From contig JAQENU010000005.1 of assembly GCA_027676805.1 (NCBI GenBank), positions 186,001-250,000 on the forward strand: a DNA stretch of 64,000 bases. Reading direction: 5' to 3'. The position numbers and the translations under genes are program-made. Under the pieces are notes generated by a model, which searched no databases, was not told where the DNA came from, and saw only the letters and a program-made list of their open reading frames with translations. Shown here piece by piece: positions 26,106-35,074 of the stretch. The number at the start of each line of letters is the position of its first letter. Position 1 is the first letter of the stretch. The stretch is from Coprobacillaceae bacterium UN01-12pH3A. Its GTDB lineage: Bacteria; Bacillota_I; Bacilli_A; Erysipelotrichales; Coprobacillaceae.

Positions 26106-26942
26106 ATGAAAAATCGTCTCAGGATGACATGGAAAGCCATGCAAATGGAACGACGTGAGCATAAGAGTTCTTTTTGGGTTTACTTGATTTTAAGAGCAAT
26201 GGTTGTGATAGTCATGATCCTTCAATTCTTCAATCGAAATTATGAAAATGTATTCTTTTGTCTGCTGACGCTATTTTTATTGGTCATCCCTAGTTTTATT
26301 CAGGTAGAATTCAGAATAGAAATTCCAACAACATTAGAAATCATTATCTTACTATTTATCTTTGCGGCGGAAATTCTAGGAGAAATCCATGCTTTTTATG
26401 TAAAAATTCCATTATGGGATACTTTACTGCATACAATGAACGGTTTCTTAGCTGCTGCGATTGGATTTTCCTTGGTAGATATTTTAAATCGCAATAAACG
26501 TTTAGAATTTCATTTATCCCCTTTGTTCATGGTGCTGGTAGCTTTTTGTTTCTCGATGACAATTGGAGTGGTCTGGGAATTTTTTGAATTCTTTATGGAT
26601 TCATTCTTCAATATGGATATGCAAAAAGATACAGTGATTCACGCCATCCATTCAGTGATGCTGGATCCGTCTATGAGCAATCGGGTTTATACGATTTCTT
26701 CTATCAATGAAGTATTGATTAATGGCAATGCGCTGCCTGTAAACGGTTATATTGATATTGGCTTAATTGATACGATGATGGACTTGATTGTTAACTTTGT
26801 CGGTGCGTTTATCTTCTCTGTTTTTGGTTTCTTTTATTTAAAGAAAAGAGGGAGGGGAACATTTGTTAAAAGGTTTATTCCCAGAATTAAAGATAAATCT
26901 AAGGATTATCTCCTTAAACTAAGAAAAGAAGCTGAAAAATAG
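26106..26942 (+). CDS. DUF2238/YjdF-like membrane protein
   Basis: A 278-residue membrane protein with about seven helices. The segment WDTLLHTMNGFLAAAIGFSL with the downstream VWEFFEFFMDSFF is the DUF2238 signature, with conserved acidic and His residues in membrane helices. An interruption of about 60 residues (660 region of the gene) holds a predicted outside loop. It directly follows the ZIP transporter with an AGGAGGG site and is probably co-transcribed. Function is unknown. Confidence 0.8.
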   Translation: MKNRLRMTWKAMQMERREHKSSFWVYLILRAMVVIVMILQFFNRNYENVFFCLLTLFLLVIPSFIQVEFRIEIPTTLEIIILLFIFAAEILGEIHAFYVKIPLWDTLLHTMNGFLAAAIGFSLVDILNRNKRLEFHLSPLFMVLVAFCFSMTIGVVWEFFEFFMDSFFNMDMQKDTVIHAIHSVMLDPSMSNRVYTISSINEVLINGNALPVNGYIDIGLIDTMMDLIVNFVGAFIFSVFGFFYLKKRGRGTFVKRFIPRIKDKSKDYLLKLRKEAEK

Positions 26943-27028
26943 GCTTCTTTTTCATTTTAAACGCCTTGTAATTTAAGGTTAGACGTGGTATTTTATTTAG
27001 TAAGCAAATAGAAAAGTGGGGGAGAAAT

Positions 27029-28351
27029 ATGGCTAAAATAGCGAAATTTGGTGGATCATCACTAGCAGATGCCAACCAGTTTAAAAAGGTCTGTGAGATT
27101 ATTAAAAGTGATCCTAACCGAATGTTTGTTGTACCTTCAGCACCGGGGAAAAGATTTAAAGAAGATACGAAAGTGACGGATCTTTTATATCAGGCTTATT
27201 ATGCAAAAGAAGAAAACGAGTTTGAAAGGGTGTTTAAACAGATCAAACAGCGTTATCAAGATATTATCAATGATTTAAATTTAGATTTTAGTTTAGAAGA
27301 AGAATTTAAAACGATCGAAGCTGATTTTAAGGCTCAGATTGGAATTGATTATGCGGCTAGCCGAGGAGAGTATTTAAATGGCTTGCTTTTAGCTCATTAT
27401 CTGAATTACCCGTTTATCGATGCGGCAGACGTTATCTTTATTGATGAATGTGGGAACTATGATGCGAAGCTGACCGATCCGGTTTTATCGCAGGCATTAA
27501 ATGATTGTGGCTGTGCGGTTATTCCCGGATTTTACGGAACCTTGAATGATGGATCGAAGCAGATTAAAACCTTTTCTCGCGGCGGATCAGATGTAACTGG
27601 ATCTATTGTCGCTAAAAATGCACATGTCAGTCTGTATGAAAACTGGACAGATGTTTCTGGATTTATGATTGCCGATCCGCGTATTATTAAAGATCCTGAA
27701 TCAATCGAAACGATTACTTACCGTGAATTAAGAGAGTTATCTTATATGGGGGCAAGTGTTCTTCATGAAAATTCGATTTTCCCTATTCGCGATGAGGGAA
27801 TCCCCATTCATATATTAAATACTAATCGTCCTAAGGATAAAGGAACCTTGATTGTGGAGAGCACCTGTCATAAGCCAAATCATATTATTACCGGAATTGC
27901 CGGTAAAAAAGGTTTTGCAACCATCATGATTGAAAAAGAGATGATGAACGGTGAAATCGGCTTTAGCCGCAAAGTGCTGCAGGTGTTAGAAGAAAATCAG
28001 GTTTCTTTAGAACATATGCCTTCCGGTATTGATACGATGACTTTGATCGTTCATACCGATGACTTCTTAGAAAAGGAGCAGGATATTCTAGCAGGCATTC
28101 ACCGTGCTGTTCATCCGGATTCGATTGAATTAGATTCAAACCTCGCATTGATTGCTGTAGTGGGACGTGGGATGAAAGACGGTCGTGGAACAGCTGCCCG
28201 TATCTTTGAAGCACTAGCCAGAGCCAATATCAATGTTAAAATGATTGATCAGGGATCATCTGAATTAAATGTCATCGTAGGGGTGAAAAACGTTCACTTT
28301 GAAGAAGCGATTAAAGCGATATATGAGATGTTTATTGAAAGAGAAGCTTAG
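27029..28351 (+). CDS. lysC: Aspartate kinase
   Basis: The enzyme phosphorylates L-aspartate, the first step to lysine, diaminopimelate, threonine and methionine. The N-terminus AKFGGSSLADANQFKKV has the KFGGSS motif. FSRGGSDVTGSIVAK and the catalytic-domain end (MGASVLHENSI) follow, and two C-terminal ACT domains (about 300-440) carry allosteric control. The 440 residues fit the clostridial monofunctional type. Monocistronic, with a GGGGGAG site. Confidence 0.94.
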   Translation: MAKIAKFGGSSLADANQFKKVCEIIKSDPNRMFVVPSAPGKRFKEDTKVTDLLYQAYYAKEENEFERVFKQIKQRYQDIINDLNLDFSLEEEFKTIEADFKAQIGIDYAASRGEYLNGLLLAHYLNYPFIDAADVIFIDECGNYDAKLTDPVLSQALNDCGCAVIPGFYGTLNDGSKQIKTFSRGGSDVTGSIVAKNAHVSLYENWTDVSGFMIADPRIIKDPESIETITYRELRELSYMGASVLHENSIFPIRDEGIPIHILNTNRPKDKGTLIVESTCHKPNHIITGIAGKKGFATIMIEKEMMNGEIGFSRKVLQVLEENQVSLEHMPSGIDTMTLIVHTDDFLEKEQDILAGIHRAVHPDSIELDSNLALIAVVGRGMKDGRGTAARIFEALARANINVKMIDQGSSELNVIVGVKNVHFEEAIKAIYEMFIEREA

Positions 28352-28365
28352 GCTTTTCTTTTTTC

Positions 28366-28379
28366 TTACCAAAATGTAA
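28366..28379 (+). promoter_or_regulatory. Bce-like site upstream of the transglycosylase gene
   Basis: TTACC-AAAA-TGTAA matches the TNACA-N4-TGTAA pattern except for one base. It is followed by a further ATGTAAGGAT, which also occurs ahead of the Bce transporter genes at 15986-15995. This hints at shared control. Confidence 0.45.
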
Positions 28380-28459
28380 GATAAATGTAAGGATATATTT
28401 GGGATATCTTAAACTTAACGTGATACAATAGACTTGTAATAAGGGAAGAGGTGACCCAT

Positions 28460-29182
28460 ATGAAATATATAAAAAGACTTCTGATGCTGCTTATCATCAT
28501 CGTCTTAATGATCGGTGGTTACTATGTTTATTTAGGGTATCAGATGTATGATAAAGCAAAAGAAGAAAAACCGTTTGCTGAGATGGTCGAAACAATTAAA
28601 AGTAATCAAAACTATACCTCATTAGATCAGCTGCCTTCTATTTATTTAGATGCGGTCATTGCGGTGGAGGATCATCGTTTTTATGAACATGGTGGTATTG
28701 ATGTCTTAGCGATTGGCCGTGCAATCGGGAATGATATTATCTCTCTTTCTTTTAAAGAAGGGGGAAGCACGATCACTCAGCAGCTCGCTAAAAATCTTTA
28801 CTTTACACAGGAAAAAAAGATTGAAAGAAAGATTGCTGAGGTATTCATGGCTTTTGATATTGAACAGACATGCAGCAAAGATGAAATTTTAGAGTTGTAT
28901 TTAAATACGATTTATTTTGGTGATGGTTATTATTGTGTGAAAGATGCCAGCCTTGGCTATTTTGATAAACTGCCAAGTGAAATGAATGAATATGAAGCGA
29001 CACTTTTAGCGGGAATTCCCAATGCGCCATCAGCCTATTCTCCAACTAACTCAACGATATTAGCGTCACAAAGACAGCGACAGGTGCTTGAAAGAATGGT
29101 GAAATGTAATTATTTAGATCAGGAAGAAGCAGACAAAATCGCCGCTTTAGGAAGTGTTGAACAAATCGACCGCATTGATTAA
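28460..29182 (+). CDS. Monofunctional peptidoglycan glycosyltransferase (GT51)
   Basis: A 240-residue enzyme that polymerises lipid II into glycan strands. One N-terminal membrane anchor (about 6-26) precedes the GT51 domain. Motif 1 is VEDHRFYEHGGID with the catalytic Glu, motif 2 is GGSTITQQLAKNLYF, motif 3 is KIAEVFMAFDIE with ELYLNTIYFG. No transpeptidase domain follows, so it is an MtgA-type enzyme. ATG 28460 follows GAGGTG; GTG 28451 is the alternative. A Bce-like site lies upstream. Confidence 0.93.
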   Translation: MKYIKRLLMLLIIIVLMIGGYYVYLGYQMYDKAKEEKPFAEMVETIKSNQNYTSLDQLPSIYLDAVIAVEDHRFYEHGGIDVLAIGRAIGNDIISLSFKEGGSTITQQLAKNLYFTQEKKIERKIAEVFMAFDIEQTCSKDEILELYLNTIYFGDGYYCVKDASLGYFDKLPSEMNEYEATLLAGIPNAPSAYSPTNSTILASQRQRQVLERMVKCNYLDQEEADKIAALGSVEQIDRID

Positions 29183-29230
29183 CCGTTAAAAAATGCTATA
29201 ATGGAAATAACAAAAGCGGAGGGAAACGCA

Positions 29231-30229
29231 ATGAAAAAAGTGGTGGGTTCAATTATTGTGATTCTAGTCATACTTATCATCGGGTTAGTGATTTGGATAA
29301 ATGTCAGTCCGATGCCGGCGGTTTATCTTTTAAGACGACAGATGGGAGAGGCATCGATTTCTTACCCGGAAGATGAAAAGGAACGAAAAAGTCGGGTAGC
29401 TGTAGAAAATGATCTTGTTTATGAATCAAATGATCGGCACAATACTTATGACCTTTATATGCCAAAGGATATTGAAGGGAAGGTACCGGTGGTGATTTGG
29501 ATTCATGGCGGAGCATTTGTAGCCGGCAGTGCGACCGGAGTAGAAAACTGGGGCTATATGTTAGCCAGTGAAGGTATTGCAGTGGTAAGCATGGATTATC
29601 AATGGGCACCGGAGATGCGCTATCCCGGACAGGCTAGACAAGTCCAAGAATGTATCATGACTTTGCAAAAGAGGGCGGCAGAGGGGTTAGCCATTGATTT
29701 AGAACAAGTCATTTTAGCAGGAGATTCAGCAGGAGCGCATATAGCCGCCCAAAGTGCTTTGATTAATACTAACCCTAAATATGCTGCTGCGATAGGACTG
29801 CAGTCAGCTTTAAACCCGGGGGATATTAAAGCGATGCTTTTATACTGCGGACCGTATGACGTAGAAAAGATGCTGAATATAGAGGATAAAGCACTTAATT
29901 TCTTTGCTTCACGCATTGGCTGGAGTTTATTTGGAAGTAAAAACTGGAAAGAAAATCCATTACTGGAAACGACAGTAATTAAAAATTATTTGACTAAAGA
30001 TTTTCCCAGCAGTTTTGTGACAGATGGAAATAACGGCTCATTTGAAAGTCAAGGAAAAGAATTGGTAGAGAAAATGAATGCTTTAAATATCGAGAATCAT
30101 GCTTTATTCTTTGATAAAGAGGTCGTTGAAACCAATCATGAATATCAAACCGATCTGCTATCCAAAGAAGGCTGGCAATGCTATGAAGAGACGGTACAAT
30201 TTTTAAAAGAACAACAGCTTATAAAGTAA
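29231..30229 (+). CDS. Membrane-anchored alpha/beta hydrolase (HSL/carboxylesterase family)
   Basis: A 332-residue protein with an N-terminal signal anchor (about 4-26) and an alpha/beta hydrolase domain outside. The oxyanion motif is WIHGGAFVAGS, the nucleophile elbow is LAGDSAGAHIAAQ, the acid is in the SSFVTDGN region and a His lies in ETNHEYQ. The start is ATG 29231 after GCGGAGGG; ATG 29201 is part of the -10-like TATAATGG. Hydrolysis of an ester or acyl group on the surface is likely; the substrate is unknown. Confidence 0.88.
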   Translation: MKKVVGSIIVILVILIIGLVIWINVSPMPAVYLLRRQMGEASISYPEDEKERKSRVAVENDLVYESNDRHNTYDLYMPKDIEGKVPVVIWIHGGAFVAGSATGVENWGYMLASEGIAVVSMDYQWAPEMRYPGQARQVQECIMTLQKRAAEGLAIDLEQVILAGDSAGAHIAAQSALINTNPKYAAAIGLQSALNPGDIKAMLLYCGPYDVEKMLNIEDKALNFFASRIGWSLFGSKNWKENPLLETTVIKNYLTKDFPSSFVTDGNNGSFESQGKELVEKMNALNIENHALFFDKEVVETNHEYQTDLLSKEGWQCYEETVQFLKEQQLIK

Positions 30230-30230
30230 A

Positions 30231-30273
30231 AAAGCGATAATGACATGAGCTTATCATGCCGCTATCGCTTTTT
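30231..30273. terminator. Bidirectional terminator between the esterase gene and gltX
   Basis: AAAAGCGATA pairs with TATCGCTTTTT, with an inner CATGA/TCATG stem. Confidence 0.8.
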
Positions 30274-31714
30274 CTAATTCTTGTATTGCTTGGTCAATAC
30301 GCTTTAAAGTTTCTTCTTTTCCCAAAATATGTGCAATCTCTACCGCTCCTCCGGGAGTAAATGATTTATAGGTTAAGGCAACACGCACAGGCCACATAAT
30401 ACGACCGTTCTTTACTTCATGTTCCTGTGCTAATTGAACAAATAAGTTCATTAATACTTCATCATCGTCATAGTGATCGATCTCTGCTAAAGCTGTACGT
30501 ACCCATTTTAATGCTTCCAATGAATTTTCAGGATTAGTTTTCATCTTTTTACTTGTATAAAGATCAATATTAAAAGGGTATGCCTGATCGATAAAGTCAA
30601 CAGCTTCACAAATATCTTCCAGCATCACAACACGGGGCTGCAAAGCTTTGCTTAATTCCATTAGATCGACCTTTGATGTAATGGCTTTTTGATAATATGG
30701 CAAGGCATATTCATGGAAGGTATCAATATCCATGCTGCGTAAATACATGCCGTTCATCCATTTTAATTTTTCAATATCAAAAATAGCCGGAGATTTACTG
30801 ATGCGATCTATTGAAAAAGCATTGATTAATTCATTTAGTGTAAAGATTTCCTCTTCACCATGAGGCGCCCATCCAAGTAAAGCAATGTAATTTAAGATCG
30901 CTTCTTTTAAGAAGCCTTTATCAATTAAATCTTGATAAGACGCATCGCCGTTTCGCTTGCTAAGTTTATGCTGTTCGTCTTTCATTACTGGAGGAACATG
31001 AATGTAGGCAGGAATATCCCAGCCAAATGACTGATAAATCAAATTGTATTTAGGCGTGCTGGATAAATATTCATTCCCTCTGACAACATGGGTAATGCCC
31101 ATTAAATGATCATCGACGATATTGGCAAAATTGTATGTAGGATAGCCGTCACTTTTTAACAGTACCCCTTCATCCAAAGTGGCATTTTCTACTTCGATAT
31201 GTCCGTATACTTCATCTTCAAACGAAGTGATTCCGGTTGCAGGAATAGTTTGGCGAATCGTATAGGTTTCTCCATTGGCAATTCTTTTACGTGCTTCTTC
31301 GATCGATTGAGCGTGACAGGGATCATCATATTTAAAGAGCTGTCCTTCACTGCTTTGTTCACGCATTTTTTGAATATCTTCTTCATGACAAAAACAATAA
31401 TGTGCTCCGCCTAATTCTACTAAACGGTCGGCATACTCTTTATAGAGCGAAAGTCGCTGCGATTGAATATATGGGCCACAGTCACCGGGCTTATCAGGAC
31501 CTTCATCATAATGTAATCCGGTATCTTCTAAAACATGGTAAATCATGTCGATGGCACCATCAACTTCACGAGCCTGATCGGTATCTTCGATACGTAATAT
31601 GAAATCTCCATCATCATGTTTAGCGATCAGATATTCATAAAGTGCGGTTCTTAAATTCCCAATATGCATGTATCCGGTTGGACTTGGAGCAAAACGAGTA
31701 CGAATTTTTTTCAT
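30254..31714 (-). CDS. gltX: Glutamyl-tRNA synthetase
   Basis: A class I aminoacyl-tRNA synthetase of 486 residues that charges tRNA-Glu and, in bacteria without GlnRS, also tRNA-Gln for later amidation. The HIGH motif is in RFAPSPTGYMHIGNLRTALY at the N-terminus and the KMSKS equivalent is DEQHKLSKRNG near residue 250. The C-terminal half is the anticodon-binding helical domain. It lies divergent from tRNA-Gln(CTG), 59 bp away. Confidence 0.96.
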   Translation of the reverse strand: MKKIRTRFAPSPTGYMHIGNLRTALYEYLIAKHDDGDFILRIEDTDQAREVDGAIDMIYHVLEDTGLHYDEGPDKPGDCGPYIQSQRLSLYKEYADRLVELGGAHYCFCHEEDIQKMREQSSEGQLFKYDDPCHAQSIEEARKRIANGETYTIRQTIPATGITSFEDEVYGHIEVENATLDEGVLLKSDGYPTYNFANIVDDHLMGITHVVRGNEYLSSTPKYNLIYQSFGWDIPAYIHVPPVMKDEQHKLSKRNGDASYQDLIDKGFLKEAILNYIALLGWAPHGEEEIFTLNELINAFSIDRISKSPAIFDIEKLKWMNGMYLRSMDIDTFHEYALPYYQKAITSKVDLMELSKALQPRVVMLEDICEAVDFIDQAYPFNIDLYTSKKMKTNPENSLEALKWVRTALAEIDHYDDDEVLMNLFVQLAQEHEVKNGRIMWPVRVALTYKSFTPGGAVEIAHILGKEETLKRIDQAIQELEKAIAA

Positions 31715-31773
31715 TTTTTTATATTTCCCTCTTTTCTTTTTGTTTATTTTGCGTTATAATGAATTTCGTTGAT

Positions 31774-31848
31774 TGGGGTGTCGCCAAGCGGTAAGGCTCT
31801 AGACTCTGACTCTAGCATGCGGAAGTTCGAATCTTTCCACCCCAGCCA
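31774..31848 (+). tRNA. tRNA-Gln (anticodon CTG)
   Basis: The acceptor TGGGGTG pairs with CACCCCA, the D arm is GCC/GGC, and the anticodon stem CTAGA/TCTAG encloses loop CTCTGAC with anticodon CTG at 31806-31808. A GTTCGAATC T loop follows, then discriminator G and an encoded CCA. A gene with the U1-A72 pair is typical of tRNA-Gln. Its 3' end is the likely attachment site of the element that follows. Confidence 0.95.
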
Positions 31849-31849
31849 T

Positions 31850-32480
31850 TTAACTACGGACACTGATTGAAATTGCCTTGATTTCATCAGTGTTTTTTAA
31901 TTTATCTGATTGTCTGAAACTGTTTTTGACATACTTAGGTGATAAATCTACAGTGCTAAACACATCCGACATTGTTTTTTCTACTATGTCTTTTTTTATG
32001 TTGGTATAAACTCCTAAGGTTGTCTCTATCTTTTTGTGACGTAATATTTCTTGTGCAATCTTTGGGTTTATATCAGCTTCACATAGACGTGTTGCCATAC
32101 TATGCCTTAGTTGATGAAAATGAATATGGGCTCCATGCTTTTTAGAATAGTAATGCATACTAGTAGAAATCGCATTAGGAGAAATATAGTTTCCATCGGA
32201 ACTTAATAGAATAGGATAGGCAGGGTGTCTTAAATAATCAGACAAAATAGTTTTTAATTGTGGAACTATAGGAATAGTACCAGTTGATTTAGTTGTTTTG
32301 GTTGAAGAAACATACAATTCTTTTTTTTCATGATCGTAGATTAATGTTTTGTTTATATGCTACACTATTTACTAAATCAATATCCGTTACATCTAATGCG
32401 AAAATTTCACCTTTTCTCATTCCTGTATAGCAACCAATCCACAAAGCTAAAGATATAATAGGAGCAAGCGAAAGTGTACC
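31850..32480 (-). pseudogene. Broken tyrosine-type integrase
   Basis: The C-terminal half of a phage or ICE integrase. The catalytic domain begins with GCYTGMRKGEIFALDVTD (containing the first Arg), then shifts frame near 32325 into YDHEKKELYVSS. HFHQLRHSMATRL (HxxR) and ILRHKKIETTLGVYTNI (His and the active-site Tyr) follow. The N-terminal half is missing beyond about 32480. The stop codon lies 1 base after the tRNA-Gln CCA, the classic position for an integrase adjoining its tRNA attachment site. Confidence 0.85.
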
Positions 32481-32524
32481 GATTTTTGCTTACTCCAAAA
32501 ATACGTGACAAGTGTTTGAGAGTT

Positions 32525-32565
32525 GCCCTTGCTCTAGTGCCAATAGAGTAGGGGCTTTTTTGTTA
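32525..32565 (+). terminator. Terminator-like hairpin
   Basis: GCCC-TTGCTCTA pairs with TAGAGTAGGGGC, followed by TTTTTTG on the plus strand. No plus-strand gene precedes it, so it may be a relic. Confidence 0.5.
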
Positions 32566-32581
32566 ATGTACCTAGGGATGT

Positions 32582-33466
32582 TTAATATCCAACACTTGCT
32601 ACACCATGTTCCGCCTGCTCTTGTGTAAAACCTTCATAAATTAACTGGCTTATTAATTCTTGTCGAGAAAAAGGCATCACATCTAAATAATTTTTTGCCA
32701 TTTTTTCTGCTTGTAAATTCCAATCTGCTCCACAATTATCTACAGCATACATTGCTTCTGAATCACTATATCCTTCATAGTTCAGTTGTTTTATTAGTCC
32801 TGTGTATGAAAATGGCATAGTCTGAAGATATCTTAACGCTTTATTAAGCGCATTTTTTTCGCCTAATGTTATGGCTTTTGTACCTGTAATATCTAAGTTG
32901 CATTCCACATTCTCGTATTTAATATTGAACGAACTTGTTTGACCGCTAATTAAATTGCTTGGGTTGGTTATTGTCCAATCGGTTACAGTTTCTTCATTTC
33001 CGCTTTCATAGGTCACTTTTACTACTAATGATGAATCGTCGTTAATTTCCGTTCCTTCTAAAGTTGATCCAGTGTACGATGCCGAAAGTGAAACTGGATT
33101 GTCTGTTATTCTTATTTTAATTTTGTTGCTTAATACTACTTGATCTCCATTTTTATCTAATACAGCTGCATATAAATCAAATGTTCCACGTTTCTTTGCT
33201 CTAATAGTGGTCATGTCTTTATCTAGTTCGGTATAGAACGAATAATAAAGTTTGACTTCATATATTTTAGCATCAGGTGGTGAATGCGTTACTTTATAAT
33301 CGATTATTTCTCCAACTTTATACTCAGTTTTTGAAGTTGTTAATGTTAATTTAATTTCCTCTTGTGGCTTATTAATAAATAATTTCATGAATGCAAATAG
33401 CATAATTATAATTACGGGAATTATTATCATCTTATTTTTATTAATAAAGTGTTTGAATTTGTCCAT
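32582..33466 (-). CDS. Ltp-repeat surface protein (phage superinfection-exclusion type)
   Basis: A 294-residue protein with an N-terminal membrane anchor (about 13-31) and no lipobox Cys, then two Ig-like beta domains (about 38-200). Two tandem Ltp repeats follow (about 210-250 and 255-294): ALRYLQTMPFSYTGLIKQL and NYLDVMPFSRQELISQL, each with EGY/EGF and ending in VGY. The Ltp domain (PF07553) is known from streptococcal prophage lipoproteins that block DNA injection by related phages. It lies between a broken integrase and a broken repressor, so it is probably a lysogenic-conversion gene. It is itself intact. Confidence 0.85.
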   Translation of the reverse strand: MDKFKHFINKNKMIIIPVIIIMLFAFMKLFINKPQEEIKLTLTTSKTEYKVGEIIDYKVTHSPPDAKIYEVKLYYSFYTELDKDMTTIRAKKRGTFDLYAAVLDKNGDQVVLSNKIKIRITDNPVSLSASYTGSTLEGTEINDDSSLVVKVTYESGNEETVTDWTITNPSNLISGQTSSFNIKYENVECNLDITGTKAITLGEKNALNKALRYLQTMPFSYTGLIKQLNYEGYSDSEAMYAVDNCGADWNLQAEKMAKNYLDVMPFSRQELISQLIYEGFTQEQAEHGVASVGY

Positions 33467-33547
33467 AAAAATCTCCCTTCGTTTTTATATAAACACTATA
33501 TAGTGTGTTTATCGTAATAAGAAATAAAAAGATTGTTTAGAGTAATA

Positions 33548-34168
33548 TCTCTATTCGTTTATAAGATTCTCTAATCTAGTTTTCAATAACCTTAGCTGAT
33601 CTTCATCAAGTGCCGTTATTCTTTCAACAATGCTACGTGTTAGTGGGTCTTTTGACAACTTATATAAATTTTCTTTTTGTAAGGCGTTAATATAACCTAT
33701 CGCATAAGAATAACTTATATCTAATGCATCAAGGATATTTATTGCACTTCCTGCTGATAATAAACTTCCAATTTCCTCAAAAAGTAAATAATCAGCTAAT
33801 GATATACCGGCTTTTTTGCAACATCTTCTTTTAATAGCTTTTGTTCAATTCGGCTGTTTTTACATAACATTGATAATATATTCAACGATGCATCACAGTG
33901 TTTTATTAAATTACTTAACATATTAATTTGTTCGGTTGTCTTAGACTCTACATGATTTTTATCCCATCCCATTAGGTATGCAGGAGTCACATTTAATATT
34001 GGAGCTAATGTTTCAATAACATCTAAAGGGATTTTTTTGTAGTTCCAGTTGCATATCTTTGCAGAGCTGATTTGAAATACCACTTCTTTTTTCTAGTTCA
34101 GCATAGGAATAACCACTGTTATGTATTGCTTGGAGTAACCGTATAGTTATTTTTTCAGTTTCACTCAT
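33548..34168 (-). pseudogene. Frameshifted phage-type repressor
   Basis: Three frames together give an XRE repressor of about 205 residues. ATG 34168 (after AGGTGAAATT) reads MSETEKITIRLLQA to ELEKRSGIS. A 1-base deletion near 34070 shifts to KSALQRYATGTTKKIPLDVI and NVTPAYLMGWDKN, the usual cI-like HTH and linker. A second shift in a run of A near 33830 leads to AGISLADYLLFEEIGSLL and ends at 33548. Both shifts are single-base losses. It is probably inactive. Confidence 0.82.
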
Positions 34169-34289
34169 AATTTCACCTACTTTTCAAGTACGTTATATTA
34201 TTTGTGTCCCATTTTTGCAGCGATTTTTATTAAATAGATATAGAAAATAATGGAATTGTCTCATAAACGGGATGGAAACGTATGCAGGT

Positions 34290-34670
34290 TCAAAAATAAT
34301 AAAAGAAAGGAGCAATAACAACGCCGCCTAACATATTTTCTCCTCTGTATTCCCCGTTAACATATCCTGTAATACGGACATAATCCCCTGAAGCTAAATC
34401 CTCATTCCCGGTTTTACGAACGGAAACAACCGTATTGTTTTCAATTTTAACAGGATCCTGCCACATTTGAAAAGCAATGATATCACCATCTGCTTCCGGA
34501 GTAGAAAATATTTCTCCGGTCAGGGTAACATACTTGTGCTTAAACTTTTTTGGAGTTGTGTATAAATCACTGATTTGTGATTCATCAATAAACTCTTTTT
34601 CTTTTGAGGCTGTCTTTTCTGATGATCCACATCTGGATAACGTAATGGTCAGCAGTACTGCCATCATCAT
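34290..34670 (-). CDS. Small lipoprotein with OB-fold (tRNA_anti-like)
   Basis: A 126-residue protein with a short signal sequence ending in the lipobox LSRC-GSS (Cys near residue 14), so it is probably lipid-anchored. The mature part SDLYTTPKKFKHKYVTLTGEI and SGDYVRITGYVNG fits the tRNA_anti-like OB-fold family (PF12869) of unknown function. ATG 34670 follows AGGAGG. It lies inside or at the edge of the phage remnant. Confidence 0.75.
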   Translation of the reverse strand: MMMAVLLTITLSRCGSSEKTASKEKEFIDESQISDLYTTPKKFKHKYVTLTGEIFSTPEADGDIIAFQMWQDPVKIENNTVVSVRKTGNEDLASGDYVRITGYVNGEYRGENMLGGVVIAPFFYYF

Positions 34671-34870
34671 TTTTTTCCTCCCTAATATAATTTATATAAA
34701 CATAAGGCAATCATGTTTACACCCATTTAAGTCAGTCACCATTTCCTTCAAATAGATGACCCTTTCCTTATATATAAATCTCTTTCTTACATTATACTAT
34801 ATTCTTTTAAGAGGAGAAATGCTTTATTAAAAAAACCAATCTTTTTTGATTGGCTTACAACGACTATTAA

Positions 34871-34946
34871 TGGTAGCCTGTAGGGGGCTCGAACCCCTGC
34901 ATGCTGGAATGAGAATCCAGTGTGTTAACCACTTCACCAACAGGCC
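34871..34946 (-). tRNA. tRNA-Glu (anticodon CTC)
   Basis: On the minus strand GGCCTGT pairs with ACAGGCT, the D arm is GTG/CAC with GTGGTTAA, and the anticodon stem CTGGA/TCCAG holds loop TTCTCAT with anticodon CTC at 34911-34913. The T arm AGGGG/CCCCT follows, with A discriminator and encoded CCA. Confidence 0.94.
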
Positions 34947-35074
34947 ATCGTTCTTACATATTATAGCACTAAAAAAGAAAATGTGATAGATAAAATTAAA
35001 AAAATTCTATCGACTCTATTTTCTAAAAATAATCTCTGTTATAATAAAGGTAGGACAAATAAAGGAGAGACATT

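Noticed and set aside
32461..32520. Insertion-sequence end (tract with GTGTACCGATTTTTGC)
   Set aside because: It looks like foreign sequence where the integrase N-terminus is lost, but no matching inverted repeat, target duplication or transposase is visible.
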